64,000 nt of DNA from Pisaster brevispinus. Taxonomy: Eukaryota; Echinodermata; Asteroidea; Forcipulatida; Asteriidae. This document shows positions 1-12,000 of this stretch, piece by piece; within the stretch, counting starts at the first letter, position 1, and each line of letters opens with the position of its first letter. Under the pieces are notes generated by a model. The model had not been told where the DNA came from, ran no database searches, and saw nothing but the letters and a program-made list of their open reading frames with translations. The translations under genes and the position numbers were made by a program. Location: positions 16,859,091 to 16,923,090 of the forward strand of contig JAMKCF010000002.1 in assembly GCA_023634235.1 (NCBI GenBank), given 5' to 3'.

Positions 1-3000
1 CTGCGTCTTGTACCTGAAGGATTCAAATAATAATCTAGTTTATTATTTGTCATCTGTTACAAGTGTTTTGATTAAGTAATACAAACAAGATAAGGTTACC
101 AGCCAAACTACTGTGTCAAATGTACCAACTGTGAGCGGTATCCTGTTTGTGCTTTAGCAGCTCAATGAAATTGGGTCCCATTGTGGCAAGTTAACACAAC
201 CTTATGGATACGTTTGTGCGGTACTTCAATATTGTTCCTTTATCCCAAGAATTACTCTCAAGGGTACAACTTGAACAAAGAAAACCTGTGGGGAACCATT
301 GTTCTATTGTTATTCTATTGTAATAACCCAATGCTGGTGTGTAAGAACACAATGAGAATGCAGAGTGCAAGAAAACTTGGATTGTACACAGAAGTAACTG
401 TAACACAATAACCACTATTGGATCCAATGCTGTTGTTGAAAGTGTCGTAAAATCCTTTGTTTAAGTAGATTGTGGATGGGTACTTGTAGATTTCAGAACA
501 CTTACAAACAACTCGCAAGTCGTGATAAATATCTCCAGACCAAAGCAAATGTAGTATCCAATGTACATTCCATGCCATACAGCTAAGAACATGACGGCTG
601 CAGTCTGAGAGATGTAACGATTGTTCAGAAACTTCAGACGCTTGAAGACATACCTACAGCAGACAAATTGGATACAAGACAATAGTGTTTGTGTTTTTAC
701 CCATACATAGATCTGTGTTAAGCAATGTATACTCAGTTTTTCTCCAGGGTCCTGTGGAAAAAAATCCGGAGGAATATTACCTGGTTGGGATTTCGACCCA
801 CAACGGTTGCAATTTTAGAGCAGAGGTCTTACCAGTAGATCACTGAGATAGCATTGAAGAGACATCTTCAACTTTGTAATTGGAAATAGCCAAACACTTG
901 TAAATTTGTACAGTTTCAAATTGCACTTTATAGCAAAAGGTCAGTACCATAAGATACTCTGCTCTTTTTTATTTTTTATTTTCGTTGTAGTCCTTGTGTT
1001 GGTTGATTTTCCATTTTTTAAAAACCACATTAAAAACCCTATTATTTTAAGACAAAAAGGACAGTCAGCTGATCTGCTGGACAGTTGCTTCCCTGATTTC
1101 AAAGAAAACAAGATGTCAATGTTTGGTATGTTATTTCAAGAAAATAGATTGAATAAACCCTAGCCTTTCCCTGTCATAACATCCTTAGTTATTTAACTTA
1201 CGCCCACAGAATACACAGGTTACCACGAAACAAAAAATGGCTTTGTTGAAGAACTCACCTTCCAACCCACGTGTTTGTAGATAAATTGAAGGATTTGATA
1301 TACTGGGCTGTACTCGTAGCAGTTTCCAGCATTTGAGGCTTTATGCTGGCACAAGCATCCCACAATGCATTTCCCTTCTCGTCCTTACCGTTGTAGGCTA
1401 AACCACTCATTATGCAAGCACCTTCCTAGAAATCAGGAATGTAGATTGGTTGAGAACAAAAAGCATTTATAATATGGACACCAGTAACAGTTAACAGTAA
1501 CTCCACTTCAATTTGTTTGTATATTTGTTTATTTACCTTATTAAATTGTTTATTTTATTTATATGTTTGTTTATTTCATTACACATCCAACAGCACAAGC
1601 ACTAATAACAGGACGAACAGGAAACAATGAAACAATGTTCAGTTTTAGAGCCCCCCCCTCCCCAGCTCATGCACAGCATGGTGATGTATGAATTGAAAAA
1701 CACAACATTTTATAACTTTTTCTAACGTAATGAAAGCAATCTTACTACAAACAGGAAGACAGTGCAGTACTTGAAGAACACTGCTTTATGCCACATGACT
1801 ACAGCAAACATCTGATATGGGAAGGATGAAGCCTACAAAAAGGAATACAATGTGAAAACAAAATATGTTTTAATATCACTTTTTTATTTCTATTTGGGTA
1901 CCTAAGTAAATTTTCTAGAGATCTCAAGTCGATACTCAAACAAATGACTGAGTAATCATAAAATGAGTAGAGTGTTACTATTTAAAATGCTCAATACTTA
2001 AACCCTGGTGACTCTCAGACTAAATCTACATATTGATCTCACTTGCACACTTGTTCCTTTTTCTGAGTAAAATGTTTGTTAACATACTTACAGCAAACTC
2101 TTCTGATTGTAAATAGTCATTGCTAAACATGGGTGTTAGGATGGTCTCCAATATTGCATACACGACACCCACTGCAAATCGGTTCATTGCTGGTCCAATG
2201 CAACTGGGCAGCTCTCCCTTATCATTGTCGAGGAGCTTCTCTGCGGTGAACTCAAGGTACCGTCGGATGGAGAACTGGGGACCGGCGAAGAACCCCCCGG
2301 TGAAGTAGGTGTAGCCTGCGAGCTCTAAGAGTGAGGGGGTCGTCTTGATATTCAATGCTTTTTGCTCGGAACTCAGATTTGCCTTTTTGAGAAAGAATTG
2401 GAAACCATGTTGTTATTGGAGTACAATCATACTTCATGTGTGGAGGAATAGCGTTTACACCCAAATCATTGTGCGGCCATTTTTTTTTCTCCCAATCAAG
2501 TCAATGTAACCAAAATGAGGCTGGAAGGGCAGATTTTTCTAAAGCCCCATTATCCTAAATGAACACGTCCAAATCAGTATTCATAATTACTTTAATACAC
2601 CAAAGCTCAGATCAATCTTGAGAACTGAAGTCTTAATTGCTATGCATGATGTCACGATGATGTCACAATATAACTCAGTATGGTAATAGTGAAACTTATC
2701 TTAAGATATCTCTTTGTAAAATCTGTCCCTGGGATGTTCCAGTTGCAGACTGATACAAGTCTATTTCATTTGACCCTACACATTTACCTCGTCCCTCTTC
2801 CCATCATAAAGGTCAAAGGCCATGCTGATCATCCTGAGGGTCAGGATACAGTGGGGTGTGGTCCAGTTGATGTCGTAACCATCAGTGGATACAAGAATGT
2901 AAGCTGTAAGAAGATAACCCTGGAAAAGAAATTGAACTAATGTGATTTTTGAGAAGATTAATACAGCATGACGTCTCATCATGATCGAGCATGGGGTGCA

Positions 3001-6000
3001 CCTCAACAAAGGTATCTCAATATGGTGAGGGAATCAAGTACCCCCAACTCCCACCCCACACCCCCAAAAAATAAATAATAATAATAATAATTTGCATTAC
3101 ACAGCGTAGTGTTTACTTATAACATAGGATGTTTCTGAATTGGCAGCTATGGCTACGGCTAAGACTGTTGCTAAAGGGGTTGCCAAGGATGTCCAATACT
3201 TTCATCCATAGCCATAGCCGTAGCCATAGCCATAACACCCCCAATGGTAATCTAAATTGTCTGTGGACATCCTACAAATACATGAACTATTCTAAATTTG
3301 GACCAATGATATCATCTACGAAAAAATGTTTTCCTATTGGTTTCAAAATTAAATCAGTGTGGGAATGGTAACAGATCCTTTGTTAGAAGAATGAAGTGCA
3401 AAAGGTTTGAAACTCACCATGTTGAGGGCAAATGAAATAGCCACTGATAATGAACTTCCCCCAACAGTGACAAGCAGAGCATAGTTCAGTAAAACTGAGA
3501 TGACAGAGTAGATGATGTCATACCCTGAATGAATAAAGTAATCATTTTTAAATGACAAAAGCCAACTCAAAGCAAATTTTTATGACACAACCAATCAGTA
3601 AGGGCCGTTTTCTGAATATGGAGCAAGAACATTTAACTTTTAAAATCAATTGACAATTGCATTATCACTTGTTAAACAAATTTAACAACTACATAAAATG
3701 GACTTTGACAATATACCCTCTGCTCAAAACTCGGAATTAAAATGCTCATATAAAATTATCCAATTCAATTCATCACAGTGTGCATTGCTAAAGTAATTAA
3801 ATTTTAAGTTGTAATTGTTGCACAACTAAGTAAATGTTGCATGATTAAAAGAAAAATGTACTTCACAATACTCTAAAATAAATGTTCTGGTCTTACCAAA
3901 GTTACAAAAAGCCAGTGTGAGGCTACAGACAATGAAGTAGACATGTTTAATCATTGGTGACTGGCCATGTAAGTAGGTTCTTGAAATGTACATCAAAGGG
4001 TAACCTGAAAATAGACAACCAAAAAACAATGGTCAGTTAGTACCAGAGACCACCGTCACTATCCTTGCTCTATGCTATATCCAATCACTATATCAGTAAA
4101 TACCAGCTATTTTAGTTGGTCTGTTCCAAACTGTAGCTAGTTTTGTTGCAATGAAAAGTTAGGACAGACATCAACATCGTGAACCATAATTGCAATAATG
4201 ATAACCCTCCATCCTCCCGACGGGAGGGTTACGATTATTGCAACTAGGTGGACCATAGCTCCCTCCCCCAGCTTATTGGCACAATTAATGGGGCTAGATA
4301 GAGGAGGTAGTTGGACCGGTGTCGTCTCCACAAACTGGAGACGATAGCGGAACGAACCGCATTGCATTGGCCTAGGTAGGAGTAGGAGTAGACCAGCCCC
4401 ACATCATATGTTTGTGTGACAGTTAAATTGAACGTACTAGATCGATACTAAGTAAAAAAGTAGTCACCATTTTTTATTGAATAGTCAGATAGTACAATTG
4501 TCTTCTTAAGCATTATATTTATAATTTATAGTTATAAACATTTTAAATATTTAATCATTTAATGTTTTAATGTTTGATTAGTGTTAGGTGGTACCATGGC
4601 AGTAAAGACTAAAGTGAAGTCAGCCTAGTTCTGTACTATCAGAATTGGATCATGGAGGTTCTACTGTTATTTTTTAAAACGATGGGCCATGGTTTACCAC
4701 TCACTAGGAAAATTCCGGATGGTACTTGTGTACTCCTAGAACTATTCGGTTTGTTCCGCTACCGGTCGGGGAGACGATAGCGAAACGAACCGAATAGTTC
4801 TAGGAGTAGTACAGTCATTTGACCAGTTCAGGATCACTTTTTGAATTCACATTGTTTTTGGTTGCAATCTCTTTGACATTTTAAACAAAAAAGTTTATCA
4901 GTTTACCTAAACATGTTATAAAACTCACCAAGTATCCACTGACAAAAAAAGATTAGTACTTTTGAAGAGGCTTTGAGAAAAGTATTGTCACCTGTTTGAC
5001 CAGTTCAGGATCAGTTGATTCTATTCTGAATCAGTAGCTAGCCCTCTATTGCAAACCAATACTCCCATTCATAAAACTGTCTCTCAAGGACACAAACTTC
5101 ACAAGTGTGTTGGCATGGACATGGACTTCCTTTCTCCAGAGAATTTCATGCAAGTGTATTCAACAGCAGCGCAAAAATCAAGCAACAAAAACACAAAACA
5201 ACAACAAAAGCAAATGAAAAGGTGAAGCACACCTAAAAGCAACATTGACCCAAATATCTATTCTTACAGTCGCAATTTCCTCCTCCAAGTTTCATTTTCT
5301 CCCAAAAAACAATATTCCTACAAGAATTTGTTGAAGAAATGTATCTTAAAAGCAACAAATAAACTTTCGACTGCAGCAGTAAGATTTTACCTCACTGAGT
5401 GCGGCACCATTTGACGCAATGAGAGATGCTGAGTAGTGAGTGATCCCGAACTGGTCAAGGGTACGATGCCCCCCAAAAGACGATTTCGGTAATTTCATCT
5501 CCTCAAAAAAACAAGACGGCTGCTCAGTATTTACCTGAAATATTTTTAACACATTCTAAGCATTTAACATAAATTTTATTCGCCCTGGCGTTCAAATTTT
5601 AAAGGTGAGAAGTTTAAACAGCGTTTTTCAACCAACATTAAAAAAAAAAATAACGATCAAATTCGCAGACAAACTTCAAGAAAATGGCCATAATTTATTT
5701 GTTGATGAAGTTTGGAACCTTATTTTGGGTTTGTTGGTTTATTGCATGTTATTCTTCACATGTATCAACAGAAATTGGTAATGTGAGAAGTAACTTAATT
5801 ATGGGGTTGTTGCAAAGTTGAAGTGATCCCGAACTGGTCAATGATCCCGAACTGGTCAAATGACTGTACTTGTGTACGTGTGTGAAGAGTCGATCATGGA
5901 ATTAGGTGGATGTGCGCGGGGTGTGTACACGTCCCGTACATACGTATGTTACGTGTGGGCCATCGGACACAACTTGATCGACGAAACGAGAAATAAACTG

Positions 6001-6116
6001 ATACAGCACTTACACGAAAAGATGGTCAAAAGGTAGGCCAAGCTACCTGCATCAATACTGAGTTTCCCAGCTATTTCAGCAAAAACACCGGACATTTCGG
6101 CGGTTTCTTGTGCCAT
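1..6116 (-). CDS. LPCAT3: Lysophospholipid acyltransferase 5 (LPCAT3/MBOAT5), 3' end off window
   Basis: ER multipass O-acyltransferase of the Lands cycle, which transfers polyunsaturated acyl-CoA to lysophosphatidylcholine and related lysolipids. Coding exons on the minus strand, in order: 6116-6014, 4004-3897, 3524-3418, 2919-2788, 2382-2092, 1832-1746, 1425-1259, 653-506 and 13-1 (partial). All junctions are GT-AG and phases agree. About 385 residues are visible; vertebrate LPCAT3 has about 487, so roughly the last 100 lie left of base 1. Family signatures include a WTTPHC-like block (exon 4), SLLELAGYTYF and GPQFS (exon 5), and WDACAS (exon 7). The MBOAT catalytic pair is present: Asn323 in SFNLSTNTW and His359 in VWHGMYIGYY, spaced 36 residues as in human Asn338/His374. 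The start at 6116 (MAQETAEM) is the first ATG after a plausible leader, although an in-frame ATG also exists at 6170. Intron 1 (4005-6013) carries a transposon and hairpin elements. Confidence 0.93.
743..850 (-). repeat. tRNA-derived SINE fragment
   Basis: Read on the minus strand this segment has a tRNA-like internal promoter: an A-box-like TGGTAAGACC and a B-box-like GGGTCGAAATCCC. No acceptor stem closes, so it is a SINE head rather than a tRNA gene. It lies in the intron between LPCAT3 exons 8 and 9. Confidence 0.5.
3125..3272. repeat. Small inverted-repeat (MITE-like) element in LPCAT3 intron
   Basis: The ends read TAGGATGT and ACATCCTA in inverted orientation. Inside, an ATGGCTACGGCT-type run on the left is mirrored by repeated AGCCATAGCCGTAGCCAT on the right (3213-3233). 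The boundaries are approximate. It lies between LPCAT3 exons 3 and 4. Confidence 0.4.
4190..4243. repeat. Hairpin repeat
   Basis: TTGCAATAATGATAACCCTCC is mirrored by GGGAGGGTTACGATTATTGCAA with about 10 bases between the arms. A related CCCTCCATCCTCC sequence recurs near 17245, so this is a dispersed family. LPCAT3 intron 1. Confidence 0.55.
4324..4346. repeat. Short hairpin of a dispersed element
   Basis: TCGTCTCC and GGAGACGA pair across a 7-base loop, followed by GATAGCGGAACGAACC. A closely similar GATAGCGAAACGAACC lies in the larger hairpin at 4733-4806, so both belong to one repeat family. Confidence 0.45.
4733..4806. repeat. Inverted repeat abutting a transposon
   Basis: CTCCTAGAACTATTCGGTTT on the left is mirrored by AACCGAATAGTTCTAGGAG on the right, and the inner arms GTTCCGCTA/TAGCGAAAC also pair imperfectly. 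Its right end is only a few bases from the TA target of the transposon at 4812, which suggests a nested insertion. Confidence 0.6.
4812..5866. mobile_element. Non-autonomous Tc1/mariner-like DNA transposon, long copy
   Basis: This 1055-bp element has terminal inverted repeats beginning CAGTCATTTGACCAGTTC and is flanked on both sides by TA, the target duplication typical of Tc1/mariner elements. No transposase is recognisable; the longest internal frame is about 68 codons. A second copy lies at 16127-16880. Internal copies of a TGATCCYGAACTGGTC motif occur near 4821 and 4998 (inverted) and 5441, 5824 and 5842 (direct). It sits in LPCAT3 intron 1. The superfamily call rests on TA and TIRs only. 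Confidence 0.8.
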
Positions 6117-7070
6117 TTTGTATATCCCTAAATCCCAGACGATCGCGCACTGTGCCACTCTGCACTGCATGCAACAAGTATTGGTGACCCAAATTGAACT
6201 TTGACATCACGATCCGGACGATTCTATTTTTAGAGTGGTTCAATTGTTATATTATTATTAGGTAGCATAATTTAGTATACTTTCTCATCATATTCTTACA
6301 GCAAAATAAAATTGTATCATAAAATCGTATCAAATTTTCATTTTATTTGGTATAAAAAATGTTGTTGTTGTTAATCAATTAAAACTTTTTTTTTTAAATA
6401 CTTCACTTTCTACAAAATGTTAAGTTCCAACGCTGTCGCTATTCTCTAGCTCAAGTGCTGAGTCGATCGACTGAACAGCAAAGATGATTGGGAATCCAAA
6501 CAAGACTCGAACTCAGAAAAAAAGTTCCAGACATATTCCCATTATTTTGGAAATGGAAGTGGGTTGATTTTGGAATGTAATATTCTTGTAATTTGTCTTT
6601 TTATTGCTGGTCGCTCTGCTCTGGTTCAGTACAGGGACGTTCTAGAGTTTTTCGTTACACTGAAGTGACTTGATCCGAGTCTACACAAATATGAATATGT
6701 ATAAAAAGAGCATCACGTGCTTAAACTATACCCCAAACATGAGGCAGTGCCTGAAATGGCGGCTGGGTGACTACGGATAATATGGTCGTTGAGGACAAAA
6801 TGGACACCATTTGCTGTTTGTGGTTACCTAACTGGCCACTGCCGAAGCCAAAGTCAGTAGAGAGAAGGCGTACTGCAGCAGTTGAACCAGACCGCCGCGC
6901 TGGGGCAAGCTTCTAAGTCGTTCACGGTGTGCCCTCATGGTTTCCTGTTTCCTGTGTGTTTTATGTAAGCACAGTAGCCTACCTTCCTGACCTTATATTT
7001 TACGTGCAGGCTCACTCAAAACATGTGATGGGCTTGATTTTAAGGAGCCCCAGATAGGTGATAGGGTAAT

Positions 7071-8123
7071 TTGATAGCATTATTGTATTAAATTATTTTG
7101 TCAGTTGTGTGTTTTTCTTTTGTTTTGTGTTTTTATAAAGTGAAGGCTACCAGTAAGTTTTGCCACCCCACACTCGCGTCGTGATCATGATCTGCGCGCG
7201 CTCAAGCAGCCCTCAGAAGAGGCACAAAGTCACAGAGCTACTCGTTCCCTCTCAATAGTCCGGTGGCTTAATGGAAAAATCGTGACACGCCGGATTAAGG
7301 CACCAAACTTTGCACACTTGTTTTAGGGGTCCCATAGAAGCATATATTAGAGGTGTGTGCCCGGTCTGTCATCTCCAGGTCAGTAAACTAAAGGGATCAA
7401 CTTTTTCCACAAAGCTCTGCCTGAGTGTCTAAAATAGAAGCTACATGGCCATTTGTTATAAGTTTTAATGATATGCAGAAGCGGCCCTCTATTGGTGAAA
7501 AATTGATAGGCAGTATTATAATACCACATGAACTTTGACCTCAGCCTGACATTGACCTAGGTCACCCAAGCCGGGCACCCCCTCTAGAATGATTCTATGG
7601 GACCTAAAGAATAACTGTACAAAATTTGGTGCTTTATTCCAGCGTGTCACGATTTTGCAAAAAAAATTGCCCTAAGCCACCAAACTACAAGAACGATTTG
7701 AAGGTTTGCATCATCATGAAAGCAGTATCGTAGGGCAATCTCCACTAGTGTTCCCATAGGTGACCGATCTCGTTCGTTGCGATGATTGTCCTCCACCATG
7801 CCTTACTCACTCATTTACCCATTGGTGTAATTTAAATGCGGCCAATTGAATTTTTGTCCACCATAATGTAAGGTTGGTCTCGAGTATACCACAAAACTGC
7901 GTTGGCACAATATCAAGAATGTGCATACTTGTTGTGTAGGGTGTAGCTAGCTTGATATCATTCTTGTATTGAATTAATTTATTAACTGTGTTTTTTCTTT
8001 TGTTTTGTGGTTTTGCCAACTACTGGTTTGCTAGTTTGGCAATATAAACTCGCGACTGCACGTGCTCTGCACCCCTTAGTAGAGACACAATAGAGCTAGG
8101 CTGTATAGCTATTGTCCCCTCTC
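7071..8123. repeat. Degenerate tandem duplication (7071-7255 and 7953-8123)
   Basis: Two stretches share an ordered series of matches: TGATAKCATT, a TTTTCTTTTGTTTTGTG run, a CTCGCG block, a GTGATC/CACGTG-rich block and finally CCTCTCAA followed by GAACGATTT. The first copy is interrupted by the 7256-7687 element and the second is not. The copies have diverged by many substitutions and small indels. Confidence 0.55.
7256..7687. mobile_element. MITE with long imperfect terminal inverted repeats
   Basis: This 432-bp element has ends TAGTCCGGTGGCTTA and, inverted, TAGTTTGGTGGCTTA. Inverted similarity continues inward for roughly 100 bases (ATCGTGACACGC, GCACCAAA, GGTCCCATAGAA). It is flanked by CAA on each side (7253-7255 and 7688-7690). 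The duplicated copy near 8115 reads CTCTCAAGAACG with no insert, which matches the expected empty site. No coding capacity is seen. The superfamily is uncertain; a 3-bp duplication would fit PIF/Harbinger. Confidence 0.75.
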
Positions 8124-9026
8124 AAGAACGATTTTAATGTTTCATAGAGCACTGGTGGAGGTTAGAGGTTTTGGGTAATCCACCATGCTTGAAATCTCTG
8201 TGAGTCTGCTGATGTTTTCTTCGATGTTTTCCAACAATGCTCAATGCTATCAGGAAAATGTTGGATTCCAAAACTGGGAGTGAAGCATATTTATTATATA
8301 ATGATGCAGCAGATGTCTGGCCTGGAGAAGGGATCAGCTCGATGTATGAAGTGTGGACCGGATGAAGGTCAGGAGCGTTGAAGTGTGTGAACGCAGGGTG
8401 GAGCTTGCCTAACATTTCTGGTGATTGAGTGTCAGCGCAAAGAAGGCTCGCAATTGAGTGGGATAGATGGGTCGCCTCTCGCCAGATGTCACTGATGTGG
8501 TTGTATATATATTATGTAACAGTCTTGCGCTAATCTCGATAGCGTCCACGGTGAAGATACCATTATTAAATGCTAGTGATGAGTTGTACCCGTTGTCAGT
8601 TGATCAAATCATAGAGCAAGGACCAGCTATATGATCAAATTCAATCCAGCTCATTGGACGATCTGCTGGTCTTGGTGCGTATAACGTGCACGTGACCTTA
8701 GTACCATTAGCGTTGCGCGTTATGCAGTGGTCTATTATAGAATAAAATGACCAGATCGGACGCGCGTACTCACACGCAAGCCAGACTGCTGGGGGATGTA
8801 TGGGGCCGGGGCATGCAGCTGATACACATTACGACAACTACAGTCTACAGTTGTGAGAGAATGGACAATTTAATCAATTCTTTAAAAAAAGCATAAAACG
8901 AGAATTTCATTGAAATTATATTCTCCATATTCTTAGCAGTTTTCATTTACCATATTTTCGTGTCTCTTTCATTACCATGGCCCTGTTTTGGTTTGTACCT
9001 TTCAGCCATCCTCTCCAATACAGAAA

Positions 9027-12000
9027 ATGGATGACGAAACTTTTCGCCTTAGAGCCTCCGAGATGGCAGATTTCATCTCTAACTACCTCAGTACTGTCAG
9101 CGAACGCCGGGTGTGTCCTGCCGTGGAGCCAGGCTACCTGAAGCGTCTTCTCCCCATGGAGGCACCAAGAAAGCCGGAGACTTTGGAGAGCATCATGAAG
9201 GATGTCGAGAACAAGATACTTCCAGGGGTAAGTAAAATACTTGAATATAAACGTTGTTGGGGGGGGGGGGGGTCAATTTCCCTGTGTGTTGCGGCATAGT
9301 GGGCGTTTTAGCCAGCATGCACGCGTTTCACACGTCCAGCATACCTTTGCATGCAATTTGACTTCCAAATTGTAGACCATGGGAGAGAAAAAGTGGCCGC
9401 TTGCGACGTCAATGCGAAGGGACTATTATTGCTAAAAAAAATTAAACAGAAACAAGCATATCGTAAATCAACCATGAACCTTTATTACAGGCCCAAACAT
9501 CGGATATATACTACCCTTTGAAACGACTCGGTACAATATTTTGTAACCAAAACAAAGCAATTAAATCAGAAAAAAGTAAAGCTTTACAGACACGGGTGAA
9601 AAAGTTGAACAAAATCTTTAAATTCCGGTTATGAAAAAGTTACAAAATTTCACATTGGATTCCAACGTGTTTTTGATTGTTTTTCTTCTAATTCTGTAGA
9701 TGACACATTGGCAGCATCCAAACTTCCATGCTTACTTCCCGGCCGGTAACTCGTACCCATCGATCTTAGCCAGTATGCTCTCCGATGGATTAGGATGTAT
9801 TGGATTCTCATGGGTAAAAGATTTCATCAGTTTTTGGTCTACATTCCAACCAGTGGCGTAATCATGCATCTTCATTATGGGGGGGGGGGGGTGGGCGGTG
9901 GTAAAGACTTCTTTTGTGGAGAGTGGGGGTGTGAGTGGCTATTGAATTCATCGAGCCATTGATTAGGGGCATTTTTTCGATCGCATTGTGGCAGGGGTAA
10001 GATGGGGCAAGGGTTTTGATAACCGGGGGGGGGGGTTAGATTGGCAAACATTATTTTGTTTGTAATTCCGGGCTTGTGATCAATACTAACGTCAATGAGG
10101 TTAATGTTTCTTTCCTGTATTCAGTCGGCTAGTCCAGCTATGACGGAGTTAGAAACGGTGATGATTGATTGGTTGGGTCGGATGATGGGCTTGCCCAAAG
10201 AGCTGTTGCCATACACAAATGGCTGCACGGGGGGCGGAGTCTTGCAGGTATTGTTTCATAAATATTCATGCCAATAGATCAACATTATAAAACAATTACC
10301 CTTGTTTAATCCGCTGACTTCATAAAGAGAACCGCACGAGTGTTTTTTGCATTTAGTTGCGGTACCAATTTAATAGGCCTAAACAATACGGTTGTCATTT
10401 TATATAGAGGGAAGAATTTGAGAATAAACCCTATAAACCATAGTTTTTCAAAAACAATGTAGTTATCTTCTCGCAAAATTCACCGTTGTATTTAATTTCC
10501 AGGGGTCTGCCAGCGAGTGTACTTTGGTGTGTATGCTTGCTGCAAGGACAAAGGCCTTGAAGAAACTAAACAAAAAGTATCCGCATGAAGACGACTATAA
10601 CTTGCTGTCAAAACTGGTGGCATATTTCTCTGAAGAGGTAAGTTGGGTATTCTGATCAAATGCCGGCAGCGTTCATTGTGTCAGTTTTCTTCAACGAGGA
10701 TTAAATTGTGACCAAAGCGGAAACTGGTGTGAATGATACAGAGATATCCCTAGCCTAACATGTCACTCAAGACGTCCTTTAGACAACAATATTACGAACA
10801 TGCATTGGCACTAAAATTGTGCCTTATAATTTGCAATGTGCCCTACTCAATGCCCATTCATCAGACGCTATTCTCTATGTTGTGAATTGTAAGGTAATGT
10901 GCTGAACCATTAAGTGACGTGAGCCGACTTTGCTTTATTTTAGGCACACTCGTCTGTTGAAAAAGCTGCAAACATTGCTTTTGTGAAAAGACGAAAACTC
11001 CCAACAGACAAGCACTATGCATTCAGAGGGAAGACGCTTCGTAAAGCAATGGAGGTGAGATACCCCCAGATCGACATGTGACTAATCGTGTTCCCATTGG
11101 AGTGATAGCTTAATTTCTTTGTAAACAGAAAGCTGGGAAAATATCTTTCGCAACGGCTTTAAAACTTTAAAACAATAGTCAGGGGATGAAGGTTTGGGCT
11201 CTTGAAACCTCTTTATTTAACTTAAAAAATCTTAATCTGTATTCTTTGACAACCTTGTAAATCAAATGTTCCTCTTTGGTTTCTTCTTAGCAAGATGAAA
11301 AGACCGGCCTTGTTCCCTTTTTCGTAAGTATGAAATAATATAATATATACGGATTTGAACAAGCTTGTAAAATTAGCCCTTTTCAATTTTTACTTGTATA
11401 GTTCAACTCTTGTGTTCATTACGATGGTCCAAAGTCCCAAACGAATCATAAACAAGATAGTAGTTCCATCCATTAGCATTAAAAAATCCACTATATTCCA
11501 GTGAAATTATTTGTTAATTCATTTAATTATTATTATTATTTATTTTTTAAATTATTGTTTTCATTATTATTATTTTTTTATATTTTATTTTTATGTTATT
11601 TTTTTCGGGGGGGGGGGGACACAGGTTTTCGGGACGATTGGAACCACAGGCAGCTGTGCATGTGACAATTTGGATGAGCTTGGGCAAATGTGTTCAGCGG
11701 ACGGCAGGGATGTATGGCTTCACGTTGACGGCGCGTACGGGGGAAACGCTCTCATCTGTCCGGAGTTTAAGTACCTGCTGCGTGGATTTCAGGTACAAGA
11801 CTGAAACTTCTAAAGGGTTTTTAATTGATCAAGTCTTCGTACTAACACAATGCTACGTCGTCGGTTCTGTCAGGATAATAAATTATTTTTTTTATATTTC
11901 AGTATGTGACGTCATTCAACGTCAACCCCAACAAATGGTTGCAAGTGAACTTTGACTGCTCTGTGATGTGGTATGGAATTATGGAATTTCTTCTGCTTTG

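Larger units (their letters stand above)
6117..9026. other. Intergenic region between LPCAT3 and the decarboxylase
   Basis: The two genes are divergent, so both promoters should lie here. No TATA box or CpG-dense promoter could be fixed. It contains a MITE (7256-7687) and a degenerate tandem duplication. A splice acceptor at 9001-9005 (CTTTCAG-type) precedes the decarboxylase ATG at 9027, implying at least one upstream untranslated exon that I could not locate. The remainder shows no convincing coding sequence. Confidence 0.6.
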
